Assembly (NCBI GenBank): GCA_948567375.1
Contig: OX419760.1
Coordinates: forward strand, 24,614,001-24,678,000
Source: Lunularia cruciata
Lineage: Eukaryota > Streptophyta > Marchantiopsida > Lunulariales > Lunulariaceae
Reading direction: 5' to 3'
DNA: 64,000 bases
Under the pieces are notes generated by a model. The model made no database searches. It saw nothing but the letters and a program-made list of their open reading frames with translations, and was not told the DNA's origin. Below are positions 20,769 through 32,132 of the stretch, in pieces (within the stretch, counting starts at the first letter, position 1; each line of letters starts with the position of its first letter). Both the position numbers and the translations under genes were made by a program.

Positions 20769-23700
20769 AAAATTGAAAGTCTATAAAGATTACTATATGC
20801 AAGGTGGGTAGGTTGGAACTTCAAGATGACATAAAATTGATATATTTAATGGAAGCTACCATTGATGTAGAATTGAACAAGAGCATATTATCAAAATCAA
20901 CTAATCTTTTAATAAACATGAAGAATTAGGAGAAGATATGTCTTATGGAGTTAAATAACTTATGGAGTTAAATAATGAATATAAAACTAAATTGAGCTAA
21001 TCTTCCATTAGACGTGAGGTTGTTTAGTACATTAAAAATGTGATAAATTTTCTTCACTAATTGATCATTGATGCAACCAATACTAGCAATTTGCAAGCTT
21101 ATTCCATTTGCAATAGTTATTCTAGAATAAAAAAGTTGGGTTTGCAACTATTTTTTGGTAGTTTGTCTACTAATGATATGACTATTAGCTCTTGAGCCCA
21201 TTTACCAATCATGCATATACTCAATGAGATAAGCTTTAATCTTATACTCATGTGATATACAAATTCTTGTTTCAAGAATATCAATTTCAACACTCCACAA
21301 AGTAAACTTAGGCCTTGGTATTTTGAAGATTTGGAAGCATTGTGTCAAAGTGAAGAACTTGGGCTATAGTTTCATTAGGTTAAATCATGGTGTTCACTCT
21401 TTCCAATAGTGGTTGTTAGAGCAACTTGTCTTACACATTGGGAAACTATGTTGATAACTAAATTTCCCTAGGAGACTAGAGTTAAAGGCATAATCCTCCT
21501 TGTTGTTGTAGCATTCTCTGCCAACTAAGAGGTTGAATGAAGTAATGGTACTCCTCACTCATTCACTGATGTTTATATATATATATATATATATATTCTT
21601 GAGGTTAGGAGGTCTAGCTAAAGTTTCATTGATTCGAGAGAAACATAGACTCTAATTATTGGGCAGTAGAATGAGAACACCGTAGATAAAAATGAAACTG
21701 TGTAAATAACAACATTGATAATAGTGGCTAGCTTGGAATTAATAATCTCTATCCCCTTGAGAAAGGTACTTCTCCAATTGAAGTGAGTCTCCGTCAAATC
21801 TCAAAATATTACTTCCACTCCCCTTAGAAAATTATCCTCTATCGTTCTTTTCCGGCTTACAAACGTTTTCAAATTCTAAACCCATCTTACAAACGTTCTG
21901 AAATTTTCTATAAGTAGGATCTATCATTGAAATAGATCTCCATGATTTCAATAATTATCTCCACTTCACCAACATAGTTTTAATTGGTATATGAATACTT
22001 TAGATATTTTGTTCAGGTATGAGTTATTTTTAAAGTAGATCTCCACCGAATACCACCAACAACAGAACGAAATTCTTGTTGGAGGACTTCACAACATGTA
22101 GTAAGTAGTTTGAAACAGTGGCCATCAGTATCGATTTTGCTTTGAGTATTTTCTTCGTTGAGCACGGATCGTTGGTCATCTTCTCTTTTGGCATCAACAT
22201 CAACTTCCCGTCCATTATCATTTAGAGTGAGTATAAGTACTATTGCAACAATGATGCAAGTAGAAGACGGTCAACACTTTAGAGGCATTGACTTTACCTG
22301 AACTGGATCAACGTTATCAAAATGACCTAAGGTTAATGGTAGATAAGTAAAGACCAACATCACACTATGTGAAAGGACACTAAGAGTAAAGTTAACAATA
22401 CATAAATAGGTGGTGATGGTGCAGAGCTTAGGTAACTGGGCAAATAGATGTTGGTTGGTGTAGTAATCTTCTACAATAAGGGGTTTTAGATTTAGGAATT
22501 TTGTTTCTGGAGTATCCATAATTTTTTTTATAGGTGTTCGTATTTTTTTTACATATATTACTTTTAAAATTCAAAAGAAATTTGTGGGTTGAATACTAGT
22601 AACTGTAATTTTTTTACGGATCATGTTTCTTCCTAACCCGTCAATATTTACTGGTTGTAGAGTATTACGGATATTCTTAAATCCATAGGGGCGATTTGAA
22701 ATTTAAAACTAAGTTGGAACACTTCTGTCTTCCTCCATTCAGCATTTGTAGTCGTCACCTTCTCTCGAGAAGATTCTCAAAATCTCGATACTTCATTGAC
22801 TTCTTCTCTTGTGGCCCCGTAGCTAAATAATGTCAAGTAATCCCCTAACCCTTAAGTGGTCATTAATGAATTGTCGCATCCTAAACTTGAACCCCCACCT
22901 CCCCTCCACCCGGGAGAGTCTTTTCCTTCCTACGCAAAATGATTTATGGGATGGCTCATATTTTTAACCCAAAATTTTGTGGGTACTCGACGCTCTACCC
23001 ATAAAAAAGTTCACTTTTTTATTCCTTCATGACTCACTATCAAAATCAAAGGAGTATAAATTCAATTCGGTTTCAGATTCTGTCTTGTCAAATAAAGCCT
23101 CCGCAGACCTTGGCACCTTACAATCCAGCGTAGAAGGCGTATCACCATGTTCCCCAACGACTATATCTTGTCAAATCTTAACCGCAGCAGACGCTGACTT
23201 CTAATACTCGCAGTGCTTCTAGTAAAAAGTGTGCCCCACTGTTCCCGGATGTTCTAATGAGTCCCATAATATCGCGAGAGTAGCGGGACTCATTATAACT
23301 TGAAGGTTTCAGAACACATGACATTGCAGAACACATGAAATCGAAGTATTACTACCCCCAACCTAAGCAGATATCTGACATTCCGTCTACAGTATGCCTG
23401 AACTGTAGCTCAAAATGCCACAGTTGACAGCCACTTCAAACTTCACAAGCTTTATATGGAGGATTAGCAGTGTTGCGTGCTGATGAAGCAACGCCTCGGC
23501 CTCGAGAGAGCTTAATGTTGTAGTCCACGATGACCCTTAGCCTGATCTTCCCAGGCACTTTCTTACTTTCGCAGAGCGGCGGAGGAGAGAGGAACCCAGA
23601 GAACACTGTTTTAATAAAATGGAGCAAAGAGAATAGTTAGTGCCTGAGATTCATGTGGATGAGCCATTGAAACCGAACGATCGTCGCTAGCAGCCCCGAC

Positions 23701-25662
23701 CTTCCAACTCTCTCCGGGTACAGGGAGTGCTACGCCATCCAAATTCTGGACCCAATGGGCTTGGATATGCTGCAACTCTTCGCTTGGCCGAATAAAAACT
23801 ATACTTGGAAGTTCATACTTCTATGCGTTGGCTCTGGAAACGATCCTGGAATATTATCAATTGAGATTTAACGATACTGCCGGTTGACAAGTTATATGAA
23901 TATTATGGGCATAAACGCAGTAAACAGAGAGGAAATTCAAGACCCAAAGCATATCATATCGAACCTTCGCGAATAGATACAGAGTAAGGGCTTCCACGTA
24001 AAAAATCAATCAGCGATCGAGTTCTCGGGAACAACAGTCATACGTCTTCAAAGACCAGTTGGAACTCAGATTGCCCGCAACGGCTATGAGAAAGCTGAGA
24101 ATCCTTGGATAAGCCGGACACGATGGGATACTTTATCTATGCAAGTTGCCCTAAGTTCCATAAATTGGTGGAGGAAACAACAGATTGGACTCTATCTCCG
24201 TGATAGAATCTGCAATCAAGCTGCTACGCAAAGAGGTCTATCAAGTCATCATTGCCGCTAGTAACCATAGAGCTCAGAATCTTCAAAACCTGTTAAAACT
24301 GTCCTGCAACTCAAATTAACACCAGGAAGGTGCAATGTCATACACCTTACTTCTTTGGATCGGATCTGGATCTGATCAATCTACTGGGGGAACTTGCGTT
24401 CACATAAACGACTTCGTTTGCGACCACAAACCGTTGACGAACTCATTGGCAAGAGGTCGCAAGGTAAACCCCGGGGACTGTAAATGGGTTTCAATTTCAC
24501 GAAAGCACTTACTCTATCCGCTCGGAAAAAGGTCGGAAGTTGGGAGGACTAGTTCGGTTATATCTTCTTACTTATGGGAAGTTTGCCCCCGAACTACTTC
24601 GAGTCTCTTCAAGGATGAACAGGATATAGACGGCATACACCGTGGAAGGACACGCATTTGCGCGGATAAACCAGGAACAGTACGGCATCATAAGGGGAAA
24701 ATCAAGACCATCAGTGCAGCTGTAACACCCTGGAACTCTTGATACATCTCGACCACGAGAAGACTTCATTCATGTGCACACCCCGTACACCTATGTGTAA
24801 GGAGTGCTGAGATATAGTGCATGCAAGTGCAATTGTGTGATTTCAGAACCACTGCAAGTAAAGATGCTACTTCAAGTGTGCCATTCTTCAAGTTCTTGAT
24901 GATGGATGCTCAAGGAATGTTCTCAAAACATTAAATTGAACAGTCAACTTCCACTACAACAATACGATGCTTTGAGATTTCAATTTTCCACTGTATGTAA
25001 ACTTATAGTATTGCCTCTCATTCCGTTCACATGCTCACAATCTCAGTTTATAAAGAGGTCCCTTGGAAAGAATATGATATTTGGCTCTTCTACGAAACGG
25101 AAAAACGGAAAAACACGTCTGCTACGTATTTTCAAACTAACTTCCTGACTTCCTATGACAAGCCTAACACTTTCTGAATAGTCATGTTCAAGTGAAAAGC
25201 TTGTTAAACAAAATCAACTGAATAGCTGTAAAATCTCAGCAGGTGAAGTTTCTTCCTGTGCACAGGAGTGGAGACGTGAAGTTGGTGACCATTAAGGGTT
25301 CATAATAGTTTCTGTCCTCTAGATTTTGTGCAACATGAGGAGAGCCCACATTGTACGTCTCCACAAATAAGATATTATCCTCAGCTTAGGATGGTAGAGA
25401 GTACTACAGACAGTAATCAACGTCAAATCTAGGAAAAGCGCATGCAAAGGCAATCGTATTAAGATATTTGTATACTCTGCGGAGAATCGTGAGTGCTGCA
25501 CAATCAGATACAGGCGAACCAAGTTCTCTATGATAGAACCTCTATCATACAAGTATCTCCAAATGAACGGCTATTCCTAAGATTATTCTACCTTTCATGA
25601 AAGCATCTCCATACAAGCTGCTATTACTAAGATGACACTGCCTGCAGTTCAAGAAGGTTTGA
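20769..25662. other. Low-repeat intergenic region
   Basis: I see no retroelement motifs and no convincing gene. There is a TA microsatellite at 21574-21595 and AT-rich DNA up to about 22700. From about 22700 base composition rises toward that of the genes. Open stretches such as 22271-22519 (minus) and 24335-24742 (plus) have no recognisable motif. 23690-23870 (plus) reads as about 58 open codons ending in a stop and could be a decayed or unrecognised exon. Confidence 0.6.
21574..21595. repeat. TA dinucleotide microsatellite
   Basis: Eleven perfect TA units in a row. Length-variable by nature; no other function is suggested. Confidence 0.95.
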
Positions 25663-27531
25663 TCACTGTGTGGGAAACGTGCATGCACTTGTACCTGCAT
25701 TCAGATAGTGATCATGTCAGGAACCTGCATCAATACACGAATGGTGATCTTGCTGACAATAAATTCATACATCCTAACTAACGGCAATGAATATCATACC
25801 ACAGAGCAAGCTCTAAATTACCTAGAGAGACATGCATGATTTAAAAGCATATATAGTATATATACTTGACGTTTTATTGAATTGGATCTGGTACTTACTG
25901 GGATCGGAAACGTTCACAATAGAATTTCCTCCGAAGTTACATGTGCCTTCCTTTCGCTGATTCTTTTGGTAGTAACTATTGAAGGCATACGACGCATGCG
26001 CCCACAGAGTGTTTGGTTCGAAACAGCTCTGGCCTTCTTGCAGTGGTTCACAATTTGCACCACCAGGTCCGCAGGCATAGTCCAGAGCAGCTTGTAACTG
26101 CTCGGGACTGACTCCAGACTTGGCCAGACAGTAACTGGGATCAGCCCCTTCAGTGCCTTCATCTTTTGATTGATCTGAGTTTCCTGAAGAGAAATTAAAA
26201 AAATAAACCTCGCTCTTGTCAGGATAGAAAAACCCGTAATTTCTCTCTGATGTGGGACCACCCTTCTGATCTTCGTTAAACAGAGCGAAGAGATATGTTT
26301 CTAACTCTGCCTTGGGCTGCAGTGGAGTACCCACCCCAGACTTTATGTGCTTCACCAAATTGCTGTTATAGGAGGCTGCGTTCCGCATATTGGATCCCAA
26401 TTCGTTTTGATCTCCTGTTGTAGGCCATCCAGTTTCGGTGACAACGATTTTTATATCCCTGAATCGAGCGTCCATTCTAGTCATGGCTGAGAAGAACGAG
26501 TCCACCTGTGCATCAAACAGATTGAAATATTGCCGGGTGGAATTCGGATCTTCGACCGGTGCTGTGGGTTGGAACAGTGCGTAGCCCAGAGCTATCTCGT
26601 CTGGATTACCATTGTAGGCAATATAAGGATAGATGTTAATCATGACATAGCTCTCAGTCGTGTACAAGAAATCCAGTAGCGGTCGCATGATCGAATTTTC
26701 AAATTTTTCGTTGAACAACCCTGCAGAAGGAGGATAAGAGTTTGATAACACACTAAGTGAGTGTGGGGTAGAGACTCTTACAGCCTCGTCGAGCTTCAAT
26801 TCGACCAAGGCCGCATGAATGTTGCGCATGGCAGACATAAGATATCGTGAGATGTCTTGCGCGTACGTAAGAACCTCGTTACCAACAGCGATGGCTGTGA
26901 TCTGGGTCCTGGGATAGTCTGCAATTTTAGTTTTAACCCAACCGTATGCAGCACTCGTGTTCATCGCCATTGTGGCTATCTCCTCATTAGGTAGACCAAT
27001 TATAAGTTGCAAATTGCTCTTACCAAATGCTTTTATCACCGTGGAACTTGCGTCGTATATCTTCACTTTACGAATCCCTAGCTTGACCAAGAGCTGAACG
27101 ACCTCGTCCGGTTCTGGCAGGTTGTCTGCCACTCGTCCATAATTTATACCGACAGCAGCAATAGTACCTGCATCTGCAAAATGCCGATCGCCACGGAGGT
27201 GGCTGTGTAAGAAGTTATAATTCAGAGAAGCCCAAGCTAGACTGATGCATATCCTGAAAGCAATGCGAAAGTCTGAAACTTCAGGAGCAGAAGGAATCCG
27301 CACACGCAAATGTGTGCAGGCATTAAGAAGAATCACAACTTGTTGAACAACTAGAGCAATTGAACAATCCCATCCGAAAAATGACATACCGATAACGCTG
27401 GGTGGTGTATGCGCGTCATGAGGAACAGGGTGGAATTTCTGAAAAACCAAGACACCAGAATAAATAATCACCGAGGATAGCACGGCTAAAACACAGACCG
27501 AGGCCATCAGGGGCCGCAACTTCGTTTCCAT
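25663..27531 (-). CDS. Glucan endo-1,3-beta-glucosidase (GH17) with X8/CBM43 module, three exons
   Basis: Exons: 27531-27456, 27173-25899 and 25694-25663, all with GT..AG introns (27455-27174, 282 bases; 25898-25695, 204 bases). The spliced frame is 460 codons plus stop. Residues 1-25 form a signal peptide. The GH17 barrel starts at AVGINYGRVADNLP (32-45); the acid/base is Glu125 in AVGNEVL and the nucleophile Glu272 in VTETGWP. After a short linker, X8 (about 373-457) has six Cys: 374, 393, 400, 409, 437 and 455. Cys455 comes only from exon 3 (SACTFPTQ, stop). No hydrophobic GPI tail follows, so the enzyme is probably secreted to the wall, where it hydrolyses beta-1,3-glucan (callose). It is intact. 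The long open reading through intron 1 and to 25822 is not the true protein. Exon 3 is inferred from splice consensus and the family pattern. Confidence 0.9.
27174..27455 (-). other. Intron 1 of the beta-1,3-glucanase gene (open in frame)
   Basis: The donor is CTG/GTGTCT and the acceptor TTTTGCAG/AT. Its length, 282 bases, is divisible by three and it holds no in-frame stop, so retained transcripts would still encode GH17 with 94 extra residues between signal peptide and barrel. Splicing places the signal peptide directly before the family-typical AGTIAAVGINYG start, which is why I treat it as an intron. Confidence 0.8.
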
Positions 27532-29169
27532 TTCGCTAGTATGCAAAACAACCTTGAAGACAGCCAGTGTCAACTGCAAGGAAAGATAGACAGTGGCAAG
27601 ATTCGATTCGATAGTCTCACGTGTCCAGTGTTGAAGGCAGCAAAGTTGTGTACACAACCACTGCCAAATCAACAACCGGTGGAAATTTGAAAACGGTATA
27701 AACAGCACAAAACTGGTTTGCTGACTACTACCGTAACACAGATCCATCGGTTTTCTGAGTTTATCTTCGGCTACGTTCGCCTTAATGTAAACGTTTGCAT
27801 CCGGCGCTGAGAAGTGAGAGAACAACGGGCATTCTACTTTAAATTTGAAACTTATGTTTTGGATTTGAACGCAGCAGTGGAGTAACTAGTATTTTGCCAA
27901 TATGGTGAGTTTCTGAAGTCAACTGTCTATCTGAAAGTGTTTCCATGAATCTTTGTTCCAACTAAAGGTTGAACATGTCGCGATAGCCCGTGCGCGCTGC
28001 GCTTGAGCAAGTTTCACATGTCTCCCGTTTGGCGTTCGCGTGCCCGTCAAAATCACCTGACCATATTTTCGAGTATGGTCGAATGTATGAACGGACAGTT
28101 CTCGACGACTAGGGAGAAGGTGACCTGAAGGAGTCTACCTCACGCTTGTATGCGCAATACTGGCCTATGAAGGCTACACGCACGGACAAGGGATATCTAA
28201 ACTCTCTTTGAATGTCCAATCCATCCATCACTCATATGAATTGCTGTGGGGATGTTGTTTTACTACCTGTCCACAAGAGAAGGGTGCGACACACATAGGA
28301 TAACAAGAAGGATGGAAGACTCCATCAGAGATATGGACTCTCTTTTGTATCATGTATTTATCAGAATGAGATGTGTATTTGGACTTCTGTGGGGATGGCC
28401 ACCTAGAAGGTCGCGATCAAGTAGAGGAACCTTCAGAAAATGAAGTATATGTTTCTTCGTGACTTCACGATTTTTTCATATTCGATAACATACACGCAAT
28501 ACCTTGAATTCAATAGGTGGCCGACTTCACGGTTGTTCAAACGTTGCATACTCGAAAGAATACAGTAATATGTAATATGTGGAACGGTTCTATGGGTACC
28601 CGAATGCTGGAATGGTAACCGTGAACGCCTGTAAAGCTCTCGTTTTCCGCGACAGAACCATTTTGGTTACGCCGGCCAAGAATTGATGTACTTCAATATG
28701 CGAAACCTTGAACATTGTTATGGATACCATGTAATATGAGTGTGATGCCACTGAATACAAGGGATAACTAAATTTGTTTACTAGTTGCATTTGTTGTGAG
28801 AGGCTGTATAATATATGATGCCAACCTTTCCCTGAACGATGGCTTTAAGTTGGATAAATGTTTAATCAATAAAATTACGCACGTCACGGGAGGATTCTGC
28901 TCCTAATTCGCATGAATGCCTACTCGGAAAGTTGATCTATAGCGCCTAACCTCAAACATTATTCCTTCTGTACATATATGTATGATCCTTCCCGATGTGC
29001 AAGAATTGCACAAAAGATGGAAGAAGGATCCTTGAAGAGTGTTGTTAAAATGGTAACCCCTTGCTAAACAGGGTCCTAAACCTAACCTAAGGCTGTATTG
29101 AAGGTGTTCACCAATTCTCAATCATCTTACTGTTGAAACCTATTAAGTTCTCTGGTACCTAGATTTTTC
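27532..29169. other. Intergenic spacer upstream of the glucanase gene
   Basis: It should contain the glucanase promoter (minus strand, reading from about 28 kb down to 27532) and the 3' flank of the oxygenase gene. I find no clear TATA box at a fixed distance and no repeat or retroelement. The open stretch 27532-27825 in the glucanase frame lies before the signal peptide and is not coding. 28246-28443 (plus) is open but shows no motif. Confidence 0.55.
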
Positions 29170-30769
29170 TCAAATCTGTGGTGCGAATTTTAATGCAAAA
29201 TTGCATTCCGTCGATCGAGGACTAAAGCTGCCTGAATTCCAATTGCCAGTAGAACGTAGAACCGCTTCCAATAATCCAGGAAAATATTTCCGAGACAAGT
29301 AAACTCTTTGACCAAGAAAAAATGTGCTACTGTGTGATAATCTGAGCAAGAAGAATAAAGATTGTACAAAAAGATTGTAGTACCAGGTGGTTGCATCAAG
29401 CTTGAGATCGTCGCTGATTTTCTCTCCCAGGAGGAATCGGGATATGGCTGAGTGCATACAGTAAGACCAGAACAGAGGTCGTTTACGAGCTACACTTTGG
29501 ATCAAGGTATGCGCCAAGTGAACAGATCCTTCGTCTGGATGGAATAAGTGCTCCCTGATACATCGATATTTACGGGTAGCCTCCTTTTTACACGTTAGAA
29601 AAGCAAGAATTGCTGATGAAACGCCCATCAAGTACCCAATGAGCTTCCAGAGGTGAAGATATGCTGTAACATCCTCTGGTGAAAGAGTGAAGCCCATCTT
29701 CTCCATTGTGAGTAATACCGCTATGGAAAATTCGCATAATGTCATTAGCAAATCTTCTTGATTTATAGGGATACCGGTTCCTTCTACGTTGTAATAGTGT
29801 GGGTGATATTTTGCAAGGGCCAGGATTCGAAGGCGAACCTGCGTCTGTAACAACAACCTGACTCGAATTATGGAACGCCAGCCAACTCCTGCGTGAGGTT
29901 GCAGAGAATCTGTGCCTTTCATGCAATCTAGTGTGAAGATGATGGTTTCGAGTAGCCGTTGGTATGCGCGCTCGGGTGTGGAGAAATACCTTGTGCATGA
30001 AAGAACTTTTGCAGTACGAGCAAAAGAGAATCCCCCAAGAAGGGATGTATGGAATAAAACGAGGATCATTGGGAGGTAATATTTCCTGCAAAATTTCAGA
30101 TTGAAATGATCAACGAAGGCCAGGAAAATTAGAGCAGGTTTGGGATGGATACTTGGAAGTTCACAACTATAATTTACGATATCTCTAACACCAATGGCGA
30201 TCGCTCACGCAGAATTGGGAGCAGCATTGCTGAACCACGAAATATGAGGAGGTCTACTCACGTAGGAGGAGCCAATTTTGAACGTACAGAACCATATTAC
30301 ACAAAGCATCAACATTAAGCCTTGTAAGCACGATCAGGTAAGAGAGCTTGTATAACAACAGTGCAAATTTACAGAAAGCTAATATATGGTTATATGTACG
30401 TGAACGTTCACGAAGAGATATTTGGAAACGAAGACCCACAAATGCTCAGTTATATTACCAGAACACAGTTTGGCCTTTCCTGACAAGTTCCCAGTCAACC
30501 CAGTCAGGGATGGTCGTAATGTGCTTCTCGAACACCTTTGGACCTGCTGAAATTTGCTCTCCTTCAGGCCTCGCGACGTAGCTCTGTAAGACTCCCAGAG
30601 CATCTACTCCATGTTTGACATGAAGGGCCTCAACACAGTTATCTGCAATAGAATCACCCACATGTCGTTCGAATTCAAGCAGCTCGAACTCCACATCTTC
30701 AGAAGATAATTTTGATGGTATGCAATGCATGGGATGTTTCGACTCTGAGCATCGACATCGTTCTCGCAT
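29170..30769 (-). CDS. Rubber-oxygenase/mpaB-like (DUF2236) protein, two exons
   Basis: Exon 1 is 30769-30459 and exon 2 is 30085-29170, with an intron of 373 bases (GTAATA donor, TTTTGCAG acceptor). The join is in phase (TG/G gives Trp104) and rebuilds the family's WVDWELVRKGQTVFW into KYYLPMILVLFHTSLLGGF. The spliced frame is 408 codons. An in-frame TAA shortly upstream of the ATG supports the start. Further family signatures: RLLET (147-151), GVGWRSIIRVRLL (170-182) and PINQEDLL (210-217). DUF2236 proteins include latex-clearing Lcp, a b-type haem dioxygenase, and fungal ER-bound mpaB. Substrate is unknown here. The position where I expect the haem-ligand His (RLLH-A) reads LLLQT, so oxygenase activity is doubtful. 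No signal peptide is evident; hydrophobic stretches (108-123 and 217-240) fit a membrane association. Confidence 0.82.
30086..30458 (-). other. Intron of the DUF2236 gene
   Basis: 373 bases with GT and AG ends on the minus strand. Without splicing exon 1 would meet TAA at 30457-30455, right after TVFW. Joining 30459 to 30085 keeps phase and restores the conserved family sequence across the junction, which is the main evidence. Confidence 0.85.
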
Positions 30770-32132
30770 CCTGATGATGATCGCTTATGAACGTCACTAG
30801 AACTGGTGCTTGAACGAATGCTCCAATCACTCAAAGGCGTCTCTATAATGCGTGAGCTCTCTGGAGTTTATATTCACTGCATAACAGCCCCATTTAAAGC
30901 GGTTCAGTTTCTTCTCAGCGGGCTCAATATGGCCGTCCTGGCTGCGGGAAACAACATCCATGACTTTTACTTTCTCCTCCACGTTAGACATATGGCTTCA
31001 GCCGCAACAATATGTATATTTTATGCTTTAGAACAACCTTGTTATAGCACATGGCCAATGAGAAGCTTCTCACAACTTGAGGGTGTATTCTATGAGCAGA
31101 AGCTGCTGTGTATGTTTCTCTTCAAGTTTCGCTACAAAGAAAGACAACAGACGCCGACACGGGCAGACTCATATGTCACTTCCGACTGCTGACGAGTACA
31201 CCAGGGTCGTCCATTAAATTTTGTGTCCATCTTTACCACCGACCTTCACTCTTCTTTACTCATCACAGGCGGAACTAGGATAGGTTCCCAAGGGACCTAT
31301 GCGAGAGGGGATGATATCGTTATGCTCTATAAATAAAATAGAGATGAACTTAGCAGTACCTCGAAACTCGGCTCCACGACTTAACGGTACTCCAAGTTGG
31401 CAGAAGGATTTAACCGTACCCCTTTCTACACCTTGGTCCAACCCCTGTGACAAAGCTGGTAGTGACGGCTCTGACTTGGAAAGCAACCCGTGACCTATCA
31501 ACATTTTGACCGTATCCCCTTACGATTCACAGTGAGCAATCACAAAGTCAATGTCTAGCTGGTCATGGACTTGGGTGCCAGCTAGGACGCATGTGCCACG
31601 TCAAGAAAGAGAAGTACCATAAAGTCTTCCTATCAATGTGACCGCTGATTTAGCTGCTAAATTCTTAGCACTGTTGAATCCGTGTATGCCTAAAGAGACG
31701 TGACACCCTATCTCATATTTCCGACTACTGTATCTCATATTTGGAACTTCCCGTCACAGGTGCCTTAAATTTGTTTAACTTTTTTAACAAACAAGAATTG
31801 CAAACTTGACATGGTACGTCAGTTTTATATACTACCCATTTCATGAACACAGAAGATTGTTCTCTAAACTTTCACAATAACCCATACGGTCGCGTTGCAA
31901 GGCAAACGAAGATTACAGTCTATTTGGTAAACGAGACCCAAGGTGAAGTTCTTTCGAGATTTATTCTATAATTCAGGTCAAGTATTTGAAACAGTACTTT
32001 TAGATTTCGAACGAGGTGCTTTCTGTTCAGTTTTTTGTCATTCTTCATTTTAGATAAAGAGTGTAGAGTCTAGATCACCTTCCAGTGGCTCCCAGGCAGG
32101 TATGTTTACATAAGCGTGCGGAAGTAGTGTAA
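30770..32132. other. Intergenic region upstream of the DUF2236 gene
   Basis: It should hold the promoter of the minus-strand oxygenase gene next to 30770. Open stretches at 30806-31192 (plus) and 31256-31504 (minus) lack motifs and look like chance. No repeat from the flanking families is present. Confidence 0.55.

Noticed and set aside
24335-24742. 135-codon open frame on plus
   Set aside because: No recognisable domain, no conserved start context and no splice model; kept only as a low-confidence observation.
25822-25898. C-terminal tail of the long glucanase ORF ending at 25822
   Set aside because: It begins with a textbook GTAAGT donor and lacks the sixth X8 cysteine, which a small exon at 25694-25663 supplies in phase.
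25882-26261. Open frames on both strands overlapping the glucanase X8 exon
   Set aside because: Antisense or shifted shadows of a well-supported coding exon.
27532-27825. 98-residue N-terminal extension of the glucanase reading frame
   Set aside because: The signal peptide starts at Met 27531 and fits directly before the GH17 domain after splicing. The upstream codons show no domain, so they are treated as upstream sequence.
29588-30091. 167-codon minus frame overlapping exon 2 of the DUF2236 gene
   Set aside because: It is the neighbouring frame of the conserved domain and shows none of its motifs.
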